Shown here one piece after another: positions 18,156-26,498 of a DNA stretch of 64,000 nt (position 1 is the stretch's first letter; the number at the start of each line of letters is the position of its first letter). Made by a program: the position numbers and the translations under genes. Origin of the DNA: Rhodospirillaceae bacterium LM-1. Its GTDB lineage: Bacteria; Pseudomonadota; Alphaproteobacteria; Rhodospirillales; WMHbin7. The DNA lies in the NCBI GenBank assembly GCA_902725215.1, contig CACUVI010000027.1, positions 111,455 through 175,454 of the forward strand. Direction: 5' to 3'. Under the pieces are notes generated by a model that did no database searches, was not told the origin of the DNA, and saw nothing but the letters and a program-made list of their open reading frames with translations.

Positions 18156-20177
18156 GTGGGTAATCGGGACGGACAGTTGAAGGACTTGCGACGCAACGCT
18201 GGGCGGGGACTGGTCGTTCTTGCCGCCCTGGCGGTCGTGCTTTCCCTGTCCAGCTGCAACGACAAAGACCTGAAATACGACCGCGGCAACGGCCTGTCCA
18301 AGGACGATTACGAGGCCTTGAAGGATCGCCGCCCGCCCGAGGCCAAGCCCAAGGAAGCGCCGCCGATTCCCGATCTTCAGCCCGTGCTGGCGGCCCCGGC
18401 GCCGCCCAATTCTCTCGAGACCCGTCTGGTTTCGATCGAAGTGAATGACAGCGTTCCCTTGAAGGACGTTCTGATGGAACTGACCCGCAAGGCGTCGGTC
18501 GATCTCGAGCTTGATCCCAACGTCTCGGGCGGCATCATCTTCTCGGCGCATGAGCGCCCATTCCCCCAGGTGATCGACCGCATCTCCGAACTGGCCGGAT
18601 TGCGCTACAGCCTGAAGAACAATGTTCTCAGGGTCGAGCTGGACACCATGTATCAGGTGAATTACCGCCTCGATGCGATCAACCTGATTCGCAAAAGTGC
18701 GAGCAAGGTTGAAACCAATACCGACGTTTTCGCCGCCGTCTCGGGCGGCAGCGCTGCGGGCGGCAATTCCTCGTCCAGTTCGGTCGATGGCTCGTCGGAA
18801 GCCGACCTTTGGAAAGAGGTGGGCGACAACGTCAAGCAGATATTGCAGAATTCCGATCCGCGCAATCAGCCCAGCTTGTCGCAATCCCAGTTGGGCAAGG
18901 TCAACCCGAACGCGGCTTCGGCGCAGCCCGCCGCCAATCCCAATGGCGCCAGCCAGCAGGGGGCTAGCCAGTCCTCGGGTTCGCAAATGTCGATCAAGGC
19001 GCAGAATGTCGCCAATCCGGTGGCGGCCGCGCAGAACGTGGCGAACACCACGGCGGCGGCGGTCAATCAGGCCACCAATGACGGCGCGCAGCCAGCTGCC
19101 GCCGCAGGCGCGGAACCTTCTTCCGGCGCCAGCGCCCAGGCGGCATCCGCCTCTGCCGCTTATACATCGCCCACGCTGAGCTATCACAGCGTGAACAAGC
19201 AGGCGGGCCTTGTCACCATCTTCGGAAATTCGCGCCAGCAAAAGCTGGTCAAGGCTTATCTGGATCAGGTCAAGGCCGCCATCAGCACGCAGGTGCTGAT
19301 CGAGGCCAAGGTGGTCGAAGTCACGCTGGCCGATGCCTTCAAGACCGGCATCAACTGGCGTTCGCTGACTGACCGCAACATCAATTTCGCGGCGCCGCTG
19401 GGCATTTCCAGCACAACCGCCACTGGGTCGACGGTGACCACCTTGCCGACCACAGGCCCGCCCTTCACCGCTTTCAACACTGCGACCACGGGCGTCATGA
19501 CGCTGGGTTATCTGAACCAGGATATCGGGGCCTTGGTGTCGCTGATCAAGGAATTCGGCACCGTGCGCACCCTGTCCAGCCCGCGCCTGACCGTCATGAA
19601 CAACCAAACGGCGGTGCTGAAGGTGGCCGAGAACGAGGTTTATTTCCGCACGGAAATTCAGACCACGGTCAATAACGGCGTCAGTTCGACCAACTACACC
19701 AGCACCATGAACACCGTGCCGATCGGTTTGGTGATGACGGTGCAGCCCTCGGTCAATTTGGACACCGACGAGATCGCGTTGGGCATGCGCCCCACCATTT
19801 CGCGCATCGCTAGGCGGGTCAACGATCCGGCGGTCGATTTGCAAGCGGCGGCGGCGGGATCGACCATCACCTCGGCGGTGCCGGTGGTCGAAGTGCGCGA
19901 GATGGATTCGGTGGTCACCATTCCGACCGGGCGCACCATCATCATGGGCGGCCTGATGCAAGAGCGCATCCAGAAGGACACGCAGGGCATTCCCGGCGCT
20001 CAGGATATTCCGCTGCTGGGCAATCTGTTCAAGGCGCAGGCCGATTCCGTGGCGGTGACCGAACTGGTGGTCTTGATCCGGGCCAGCGTGATCAAGGCCC
20101 CCGAAAAGTCGGTCAGCCCGGCTGATCGCGATCTTTACCAGAAATATACCCGCGACCCGCGCCCCTTGACCTTCTGA
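18156..20177 (+). CDS. MSHA-type pilus secretin (MshL-like), lipoprotein
   Basis: About 673 residues from a GTG at 18156, chosen because GGAG lies three bases upstream and the start leads into a lipoprotein signal (RGLVVLAALAVVLSLSSC, lipobox Cys34). In-frame TTG/ATG starts at 18045/18048 are possible but have no ribosome site. Layout: an N-terminal STN-like domain (VSIEVNDSVPLKDVLMELTRKA), a secretin N1-like domain with a ~150-residue Ser/Gln/Ala-rich insert, then the secretin channel (VLIEAKVVEVTLADAFKTGINW, FGTVRTLSSPRLTVMNNQTAVLKVAENEVYF, TGRTIIMGGLMQE). It forms the outer-membrane pore through which the pilus leaves. MshL is the nearest family by layout and neighbours. The 3' end is followed 40 bases later by a membrane gene. 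Confidence 0.9.
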   Translation: MGNRDGQLKDLRRNAGRGLVVLAALAVVLSLSSCNDKDLKYDRGNGLSKDDYEALKDRRPPEAKPKEAPPIPDLQPVLAAPAPPNSLETRLVSIEVNDSVPLKDVLMELTRKASVDLELDPNVSGGIIFSAHERPFPQVIDRISELAGLRYSLKNNVLRVELDTMYQVNYRLDAINLIRKSASKVETNTDVFAAVSGGSAAGGNSSSSSVDGSSEADLWKEVGDNVKQILQNSDPRNQPSLSQSQLGKVNPNAASAQPAANPNGASQQGASQSSGSQMSIKAQNVANPVAAAQNVANTTAAAVNQATNDGAQPAAAAGAEPSSGASAQAASASAAYTSPTLSYHSVNKQAGLVTIFGNSRQQKLVKAYLDQVKAAISTQVLIEAKVVEVTLADAFKTGINWRSLTDRNINFAAPLGISSTTATGSTVTTLPTTGPPFTAFNTATTGVMTLGYLNQDIGALVSLIKEFGTVRTLSSPRLTVMNNQTAVLKVAENEVYFRTEIQTTVNNGVSSTNYTSTMNTVPIGLVMTVQPSVNLDTDEIALGMRPTISRIARRVNDPAVDLQAAAAGSTITSAVPVVEVREMDSVVTIPTGRTIIMGGLMQERIQKDTQGIPGAQDIPLLGNLFKAQADSVAVTELVVLIRASVIKAPEKSVSPADRDLYQKYTRDPRPLTF

Positions 20178-20217
20178 CGCCGCAGGGTCACCTTTTCAAG
20201 GAGATGGGTGAGAGCCA

Positions 20218-20988
20218 ATGTCCGCAACCCTGCGCTATGTTCTTCTGACCGCACTTCGCGACCGCCTGTTCGTCACCCTTCTGGGGCTGACCGGGCTGGT
20301 CTATGTCGTGGCGGGGGCGCTGGGCAAGGCCGCCCTGGCCGAAGGGCGCGAATTGTCCTTGCCGGTGGCGGCGGGCAGCGGGCGCAGCATTCTGGTGGCG
20401 GGCATCTTGATTTTCGTGGCCTTCCATGTGCGGCGCATGGCCGAAAACCGTGAATTGGAAACCCTGCTGGCCCGCCCGATTTCCAGAGCCGGTTTCGTGG
20501 CCGCCTATGGGTTGGGCTTGGCGTCGGTTGCCGTGTTGCTGGCGATTCCGATGGGGCTGGGACTGGCCTTCTTTCATCCTGGCTGGGCTGGCTTGGCCGC
20601 CTGGACCTTGTCGCTGGCCATGGAAGCGGCCATCGTGGCGGCGCTTGGCCTGTTCGCCGCCCTAGCGCTTGAAACGGCGGTGGCGGCTGCCTTGCTGTCG
20701 GGGGGCATTTACGTTCTGGCGCGTCTGATGAGCGTGTTCATCTCGCTGGCCGAATCCCGCGTTTTGGAAAACGAGACGCAAAACGAGACCTTGGGCCTGC
20801 TGGTGCGCTTTCTTCTGAAAGTTTTGTCGCTGCTGCTGCCCAGGCTTGATCTGTACTCGCAATCGGTCTGGCTGGTTCATGGCCCACCGCCCCTGGAAAC
20901 CATCTTGTTCCTGTTGGCCCAGACGGCGGTTTACGTGCCGATGCTGCTGCTGGCGGCGGTTTTCGATTTGCGCCGCAAAAGGTTCTGA
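20218..20988 (+). CDS. ABC-2-type membrane protein of the pilus locus
   Basis: 256 residues with six or so hydrophobic segments. The layout (short N-terminus MSATLRYVLLTALRDRLF, a first helix, then FHVRRMAENRELETLLARPISRAGFVAAYGLGL) is that of ABC-2 export permeases, where the ETLLARPISR stretch is the cytoplasmic coupling helix following the first helix pair. The tail LLLAAVFDLRRKRF ends in a basic cap. No ATPase is adjacent, but an unpaired ABC-2-type ATPase closes the same gene array at 32995-33732 and is the likely partner. The substrate is unknown. It heads a three-gene group with the next membrane protein and the AraC regulator, joined by very short gaps. Confidence 0.7.
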   Translation: MSATLRYVLLTALRDRLFVTLLGLTGLVYVVAGALGKAALAEGRELSLPVAAGSGRSILVAGILIFVAFHVRRMAENRELETLLARPISRAGFVAAYGLGLASVAVLLAIPMGLGLAFFHPGWAGLAAWTLSLAMEAAIVAALGLFAALALETAVAAALLSGGIYVLARLMSVFISLAESRVLENETQNETLGLLVRFLLKVLSLLLPRLDLYSQSVWLVHGPPPLETILFLLAQTAVYVPMLLLAAVFDLRRKRF

Positions 20989-20989
20989 C

Positions 20990-21694
20990 ATGCCGGCTCG
21001 CTTGCCGCACCCGGCCACCTGGGCCTTGCTGGCGATGCTGGCGGCGCAGCTTCTTGTTTGGGCGTGGGGCCGGGGCATGTACGCCAATGAGGAAATCACC
21101 CCGCCGCCGCCGCCCGCCTTGTCGCTGAAGCTGGCGGCCATGGGCGACGATCAGTTCCTGTTCCGCTCGCTGGGCCTGCATTTGCAGAATTTCGGCGACA
21201 CCGGCGGGCAGGTGACGCCGCTGGCCGATTACGATTATCAGCGACTGTATGGCTGGTTCCTGGCCCTGGATGGGCTTGATCCCTTGTCGGATTACGTGGC
21301 GGTGATTGCCGCCCAATATTACGGCCTGACGCCCAAGAACGAGGATGTGCGCCATGTGGTGGCCTATCTGCGCGCGCATGCCGCCAAGGACTATGCCAGC
21401 AACTGGCGCTGGCTGGCCCATGCGGTTTATCTGGCCCGTCACCGCATGAAGGACAATGTGCTGGCGCTGGAAGTGGCGCGCGAATTGGCTGGCCTGCCCA
21501 TTCCCGATCTGCCGCCCTGGACGCGGGCCATGCCCGCTTATGCGATGGCCGATTTGGGCGAGCGGGAAGCCGCCATCGCCTTGCTGGTCGCCATCATGGC
21601 CACCGACGCCAAGCATCTGACGCCCGAGGAAGTGGTGGGGATGGAAAAAAGCATCCGCAAATGGCAGCGCTTAGGCGAGGGCGGCCAACCATGA
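20990..21694 (+). CDS. Membrane-anchored hypothetical protein of the pilus locus
   Basis: 234 residues starting one base after the previous stop. One N-terminal membrane helix (TWALLAMLAAQLLVWAWG) is followed by PPPPPALSLKLAAMGDDQFLFRSLGLHLQNFGDTGG and a helical domain rich in aromatic and Ala residues (DYQRLYGWFLALDGLDPLSDYVAVIAAQYYG, in parts), ending with a GEREAAIALLVAIMATDAKHLTPEE helix pair. The helix-pair spacing and the AMADLGEREAAIALL segment look TPR-like, so a protein-protein contact role facing the periplasm is plausible. I do not recognise a named family. It overlaps the start of the AraC regulator, so the two are probably coupled. Confidence 0.7.
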   Translation: MPARLPHPATWALLAMLAAQLLVWAWGRGMYANEEITPPPPPALSLKLAAMGDDQFLFRSLGLHLQNFGDTGGQVTPLADYDYQRLYGWFLALDGLDPLSDYVAVIAAQYYGLTPKNEDVRHVVAYLRAHAAKDYASNWRWLAHAVYLARHRMKDNVLALEVARELAGLPIPDLPPWTRAMPAYAMADLGEREAAIALLVAIMATDAKHLTPEEVVGMEKSIRKWQRLGEGGQP

Positions 21695-22845
21695 TGACCG
21701 ATCCGCTTTTGTCGCTGACCCAGGCCTTTCAATTGATGGGGCTGATCCAGTGCGTGTTGTTGCTGGCCTATCTGGCAGGTTGTGGCGGGGATAGGCGCAG
21801 GCGCGTCCTGGCCGGCACTTTTTTTCTGGCCGTTGCCGCCGGTTTCGGCCTGCCCCTGTGGCCCGACGATGCGCCTTCCTGGCCGCTAGGCCTGATGGCG
21901 GCCCTGGCGGGGGCCATGCCAGCTCTTAGTTATCTGCTGGCCGGGCAGATGCTGGAAGCTAGGCTTCCCGACAAGCGCCAATTCGCCATTCTTTTGGCGC
22001 CGCTGGCGGGCGCTCCGCTGCTTTATTGGGGGGGCGTGGACCCCATGGACGATGCCTGTCTGGACAGCCTGTGCGTGGAAGCCCAAGCGGCGGCCCAGCT
22101 TTGGCAGGTGTTGGCGGGCGGGATCATCCTGCTGGCTATGATGGCGATGGCAGAATTGAAATTACGCCAGGCCGAGGCCAAGCCCCAGGGCAGGGAGCGC
22201 CGGGGTCTGGTGCTGGGGCTGGTAATCGTCAATCTGGCTGTGCTGGTGGCGGTGCTGGCCGGTCATGCAAACCTGATCAGTCAAGACGAGGCCGAATTCG
22301 TGCGCATCACCCTGGGGCTGGGATTCATCTATTTGGCGACCAGCATGATGTTTCGCATTTTCCCCGAATCGAGCCAGTTCGCCCTGCATGTCAGCGAGAC
22401 GGCTGCCCCCCCCATGGCGGAGATGCCGCCCGCCAGCGAATCGCCCATCCTGCCCCTTTCGGAACCATTGGCGCTGGGCGACGACGAACTGGCGCTGCTG
22501 GAGCGGGTTCGCTGCTATCTGGCCGACGAGCGCCCCCACCTGAAAGAGAATTTTCACCGCCAAACCATGGCAAGGGCGCTGGGCGTGCCCGAACATCGTT
22601 TATCGAAGGTGATCAATCAGGGCTTTGGCAAGTCCTTGATCGACGTGCTGAACGAATTGCGGGTCGAGCAGGCGCAAAGGCTTTTATTATCGTCAGATCA
22701 ACAAATTACCCAAATCGCCTTTGCCTCGGGCTTCAACGCCCTGCCGTCTTTCCATCGGGTATTTAAGAAACATGCGGGTTGCTCGCCCTCGGAATGGCTG
22801 GAGAAAAATAGGGCTATTGCCCCCAAATCAACCCTCAAATCGTAA
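21691..22845 (+). CDS. Membrane-anchored AraC-family transcription regulator
   Basis: 384 residues. The first ~230 residues are membrane-embedded with about seven hydrophobic segments (LMGLIQCVLLLAYLAGC, LLYWGG, VLAGGIILLAMMAMAEL, GLVLGLVIVNLAVLVAVLAG, ITLGLGFIYLATSMMFRIF). The C-terminal ~110 residues are an AraC/XylS DNA-binding domain: MARALGVPEHRLSKVINQ is the first helix-turn-helix and ITQIAFASGFNALPSFHRVFKKHAGCSPSEW the second, with the family signature. It sits right before the major pilin gene and after the membrane genes it overlaps, so control of pilin expression in response to a membrane or envelope signal is the natural hypothesis. Confidence 0.85.
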   Translation: MMTDPLLSLTQAFQLMGLIQCVLLLAYLAGCGGDRRRRVLAGTFFLAVAAGFGLPLWPDDAPSWPLGLMAALAGAMPALSYLLAGQMLEARLPDKRQFAILLAPLAGAPLLYWGGVDPMDDACLDSLCVEAQAAAQLWQVLAGGIILLAMMAMAELKLRQAEAKPQGRERRGLVLGLVIVNLAVLVAVLAGHANLISQDEAEFVRITLGLGFIYLATSMMFRIFPESSQFALHVSETAAPPMAEMPPASESPILPLSEPLALGDDELALLERVRCYLADERPHLKENFHRQTMARALGVPEHRLSKVINQGFGKSLIDVLNELRVEQAQRLLLSSDQQITQIAFASGFNALPSFHRVFKKHAGCSPSEWLEKNRAIAPKSTLKS

Positions 22846-22964
22846 AATAAGCAGCTATTTCACTGCCCTTATAAGATATTGTTAATTGGTCCAGGTGTTG
22901 AATGACCCTGGCAATGGTTAAGATCAGGCCCGTGCGGGGCCAAGTCACAAGGAAGGATCGGGGC

Positions 22965-23753
22965 ATGTTTGGCATGTTAAGGAATTGGCTAGTTCAGAAA
23001 GAACGCGCGGTTCGCGCCCGCCTTGAAGGCGCCGAAGGGGAAGAGGGCTTCACCCTGATCGAAATGTCGATCGTGCTGGTCATCATCGGCCTGATCATCG
23101 GCGGCGTGCTTAAGGGCCAGGAGCTGATTGACAGCACCCGACTGAAGGCGGTCGTTACCCAATGGGACGCCATCAAGGCGGCCACCAACGGTTTTCAGGA
23201 CCGCTACAACGCCATGCCGGGCGATTACAACGCCGCCAACACCACCATTCGCGGCACCGGCGTTCAGGATGGCGATGGCGACGGCACCGTGGGAACGGCC
23301 GCTGTGGCTGGCGCCGCCTTTACGGCCAATACCATCGCTGGCGAAAATTTGAATGTTTGGGCGCATCTGGCGGCAGCCAATCTCGTCTCGGGCATTACGC
23401 TCAATTCGGCGGTCAACACCGCCCAGGCGGCGAACGGCGGCGGCATCATGCCGGGCCGCATCGCCAATACCTTCTATACCGTCATCCAGGGTACGGACGT
23501 CGCCGATACCAATGTCTGGGCGCGTTTCCAGTTGGGGGGCACCGCAGCCGCCATGACCGCCGATCCTTTGACCCCGCGTCAGTCCGCCGAGATCGAGCGC
23601 AAATATGACGATGGTGCTCCTACCACCGGCTCGATCCATGGCGCGGTGGCAGGCACCACCACCACGGCGGGCACCTGCTTCGTGGCGGCGAACAATGGCT
23701 ATAATGCGCTTAGCACGGCCAGGGCCTGTTCCTTGCTGATGGCTTTGCAATAA
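22965..23753 (+). CDS. Type IV prepilin, probable major pilin (MshA-like)
   Basis: 262 residues from the ATG at 22965, which follows AAGGAAGGA; an upstream ATG at 22902 has no ribosome site. The leader is long (28 residues) and ends in the class III cleavage site EEGFTLIEMSIVLVIIGLI, with cleavage after Gly28, Phe as residue 1 and Glu at residue 5 of the mature pilin. A hydrophobic helix follows, then a region with MPGDYNAAN and an acidic DGDGDGT loop that could bind calcium. Two cysteines near the C-terminus (GTCFVAA and RACSLL) could form the usual disulfide loop. A strong terminator 26 bases downstream suggests that it is expressed at a higher level than neighbours. A short hairpin (22927-22941) lies upstream of the ribosome site. 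Confidence 0.85.
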   Translation: MFGMLRNWLVQKERAVRARLEGAEGEEGFTLIEMSIVLVIIGLIIGGVLKGQELIDSTRLKAVVTQWDAIKAATNGFQDRYNAMPGDYNAANTTIRGTGVQDGDGDGTVGTAAVAGAAFTANTIAGENLNVWAHLAAANLVSGITLNSAVNTAQAANGGGIMPGRIANTFYTVIQGTDVADTNVWARFQLGGTAAAMTADPLTPRQSAEIERKYDDGAPTTGSIHGAVAGTTTTAGTCFVAANNGYNALSTARACSLLMALQ

Positions 23754-23779
23754 GTCTGGCAGTTTTTGGATGAAGAAGG

Positions 23780-23808
23780 GGGCCGCGTCGAAAGACGCGG
23801 CCCTTTTT
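23780..23808 (+). terminator. Rho-independent terminator after the major pilin
   Basis: GGGCCGCGTC (23780-23789), GAAA tetraloop, GACGCGGCCC (23794-23803), then TTTTT. A textbook intrinsic terminator separating the pilin from the glycosyltransferase gene. Confidence 0.92.
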
Positions 23809-23875
23809 CGTTGCAGCGCTTCACCTTGCGCGCGGGGAGTGCTAAGGGATTGGCAGGACATTATGGGGATGGGTC

Positions 23876-26416
23876 ATGAATCGTCAGCAGCGCCGGGCGG
23901 CGGCCAGCCGCAAGAAATCGGTCGCCGAGATCGATCTGGGTGAATCAGGCTTTCACGCCAGGATCGAACGTTCCGCCCCCACCGCCACCCTGACGCTGGG
24001 GCTGGGCGACGGCATGGGGCCGGGGGCGGGGTGGTCCTCGGGCATTATGGAAGCCGGGGTGACCCGCAAAAAATTCAGCCTGTTCTTTCGCTTGCTGGTT
24101 CGCCTGTTGCTGCGCCCTTGGCTGCTGGCGCGCATTCACCAGCCGGAAGCCTTGTGGTTCCTGGGGGTCATGGCCCAGCGAGTCGGCAAGGAGCAACTGG
24201 GCAAGCATCTAATCGCCAGGGCCACCGGGCTTGATCCCGAACTGGCCAGACGCAAGCCGCTGGTCGAAAAACCGGTGGGGCGCACCTTGGCCCAGTGGCG
24301 GGCGCTAACCGAGAGTGCTGCCGATTCCGCCGCCGCCTGGATGGGATTGGGCGAGGCCTTGCATGCGCGCGGCGACGACGAAGACGCCATGGCGGCCTTT
24401 TCGAAAGCCCTGGCGCTGGATGCCGGGCTGGAAGAAGCCTATTCGAATCTGGGCGCCATTCTGTTGCGCCAAGCCCGTTATGTCGAAGCCGAAGAAGTGT
24501 TCTTGCGCCATTGCAAGGCGCATCCAAAATCGGCGCGCGCGCTGAACAATCTGGGCAATGCCCTGTTGCGCCAATCGCGCGCCCTTGATGCCGAGCGGCT
24601 GTTGCGCAAGGCCACGGTGCTGGGGCCTGATCTGGTGGAACCCCACAACAATCTGGGCAACGCCTTGTCGATGTTGGGCCGTGTGGACGAGGCGGTGGTC
24701 AGCTATCAGCGCGCCCGCAAGCTGAAGCCGGATTCCCCGGAAGTTTTGCTTAATCTGGGCACCGCCTTCCTGGCGCGCGGCGATTTCAAAAGTGCTGCCG
24801 ACTGCTATTTCGAAGTCATCGAGATCAAGCCCGACTTGGGCGAAGCCTATCTCAATCTGGGAATCTTGCTGCAAAACAAGGCCAAATTCACGGAATCCGA
24901 GGCGGCCTTCCGCCACGGAATCGAGATTCTGCCCAAGCTGCCGGTGCTGCACGCAGCGCTGGGAAATCTGTTGCAGAATGTCGGGCGCGTCGAGGAAGCC
25001 AAGGAATGCTATCAGCGGGGCTTGGCGATCCAGGACGATCCCGGTTATCGCGTCGAGATGGCGCTATTGTGCCCGGTGATCTACGATTCCATGGAACAGG
25101 CCCGCGAATGGCGTCAGACCCAGATCGACGCCATCTTGGCGCTGGAAGCTGCGGGAACTGAAATCAAGGACCCCTATAGCGGGGTGAATCTGACCAACTT
25201 CTATCAGGCCTATCCGGGCCTGGACGACAGGCCCTTGCAAGAGGCCCTGGGCCGCTATTTCGTCAAGGCTTGCAAGGATCTGGCCTGGACGGCGCCGCAT
25301 CTGGCCGATGGAAAACGGCCTCAGCCTCGCAAGCGCATCCGGCTGGGCGTGCTGTCGGCCTTTCTGGAACCCATCCACACGATCGGCAAACTGTTTGCTG
25401 GCGTGCTGACCAATCTGCCGCGCGATCGCTTCGAGTTGGTGGTGTTTCGCTTCTATCATCAAAGCCCCAACATGACCCGCGAGTTCGATGGGAAAGCGGA
25501 TCGCGTGGTGCGTCTGCCGCTGCGCCCGGGCGAACAGTTGCAGCGCATTGGTGCCGAGCGTTTGGACATTTTGTTCTATCCCGACATCGGCATGTCCTAT
25601 CACACCTATTTCATGGCGTTTGCGCGTTTGGCTCCGGTGCAACTGGTGGCCTGGGGACATCCCGACACCACGGGCATTCCCAATATGGATTATTTCATTT
25701 CGACCGATTATCTCGATCCCCCCGGCAACGAGGCGCATTATTCGGAAAAGCTGGCTCGCCTGCCGCTGCCGCCCTGTCATTACCAGCATCCCATCCCGGC
25801 ACCCGCAGACCTGCCCGACCGCAAGGCGCTGAAGCTGCCCGAGGACAAGCGGCTGTATGTCTGCGCGCAAAGCCTGTTCAAGGTGCATCCGGAATTCCGC
25901 ATGGCCTTGAAGCGCATTCTTGAACAAGACTCGGATGGCGTGATTGTCTTCATCAATGGCAATCCGTATCTGACGGAAAGGCTGCGCAAGAATCTGGAAC
26001 GCGAACTGGGCGTTCATTACAAGCGGGTTCATTTCGTCGATCCGCTGAAATACCAGGAATTTCTGGGCCTGTGCGCCGCCGCCGACGCGCTGCTCGATAC
26101 CTTCCATTTCTCGGGCGGCAATTCCAGCCTGGAAGCCTTCGCCTATGGCTGTCCCATCGTCACCTTGCCCTCGGTCTTCATGCGCGGGCGCGTGACCGCG
26201 CAATTCTATAAAATGATGGGCATCGAGGATTTGATCGCCACCGATGCCGACCATTATGTGGAACTGGCCCTAAAACTGGCAAAGGATCAAGATTGGCGCG
26301 CCCAGATGCGCGAACGGATTTTGGCCGCCAAGGGCGTTCTGTACGAAAACAAGGATGCCGTCGCCCATTTCGCCGATTTCCTGGAAAAAGCGGCCCTGGG
26401 GCAATGGCGGGGTTAA
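23876..26416 (+). CDS. TPR protein with GT41 (O-GlcNAc transferase-like) domain
   Basis: 846 residues. A basic N-terminus (MNRQQRRAAASRKK) leads to about seven TPR repeats at ~140-390 (e.g. AYSNLGAILLRQARYVEAEE, LNNLGNALLRQSRALDAERL, AYLNLGILLQNKAKFTESEA). The C-terminal ~430 residues resemble the catalytic region of family 41 O-GlcNAc transferases (OGT/SPINDLY): RLGVLSAFLEPIHTIGKLF, VQLVAWGHPDTTGIPNMDYF, LYVCAQSLFKVHPEF, FSGGNSSLEAFAYGCPIVTLP and the closing YKMMGIEDLIATDADHY. Lying between pilin and extension ATPase, it is a good candidate for adding a sugar to the pilin or another surface protein. A paralogue is at 46926-48974. Donor sugar and acceptor are not shown by the sequence. Confidence 0.82.
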   Translation: MNRQQRRAAASRKKSVAEIDLGESGFHARIERSAPTATLTLGLGDGMGPGAGWSSGIMEAGVTRKKFSLFFRLLVRLLLRPWLLARIHQPEALWFLGVMAQRVGKEQLGKHLIARATGLDPELARRKPLVEKPVGRTLAQWRALTESAADSAAAWMGLGEALHARGDDEDAMAAFSKALALDAGLEEAYSNLGAILLRQARYVEAEEVFLRHCKAHPKSARALNNLGNALLRQSRALDAERLLRKATVLGPDLVEPHNNLGNALSMLGRVDEAVVSYQRARKLKPDSPEVLLNLGTAFLARGDFKSAADCYFEVIEIKPDLGEAYLNLGILLQNKAKFTESEAAFRHGIEILPKLPVLHAALGNLLQNVGRVEEAKECYQRGLAIQDDPGYRVEMALLCPVIYDSMEQAREWRQTQIDAILALEAAGTEIKDPYSGVNLTNFYQAYPGLDDRPLQEALGRYFVKACKDLAWTAPHLADGKRPQPRKRIRLGVLSAFLEPIHTIGKLFAGVLTNLPRDRFELVVFRFYHQSPNMTREFDGKADRVVRLPLRPGEQLQRIGAERLDILFYPDIGMSYHTYFMAFARLAPVQLVAWGHPDTTGIPNMDYFISTDYLDPPGNEAHYSEKLARLPLPPCHYQHPIPAPADLPDRKALKLPEDKRLYVCAQSLFKVHPEFRMALKRILEQDSDGVIVFINGNPYLTERLRKNLERELGVHYKRVHFVDPLKYQEFLGLCAAADALLDTFHFSGGNSSLEAFAYGCPIVTLPSVFMRGRVTAQFYKMMGIEDLIATDADHYVELALKLAKDQDWRAQMRERILAAKGVLYENKDAVAHFADFLEKAALGQWRG

Positions 26417-26498
26417 CCCCCTGTTAGGTTGCTTTCCTTAGACTGAGCGGCTGGATAATGGGTTATGATTGCCCCCAGGCCCTTTTGATGGAATTGGC

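Noticed and set aside
17904-19961. Long minus-strand reading frame (685 codons) opposite the secretin
   Set aside because: It lies antisense to a strongly supported secretin gene with all family motifs; the translated product is low-complexity and lacks any recognisable domain. High-GC DNA creates such shadows.
22927-22941. Short hairpin GGCCC/GGGCC upstream of the major pilin as a riboswitch
   Set aside because: Only five base pairs, no conserved aptamer features. It is mentioned with the pilin but does not support a regulatory call by itself.
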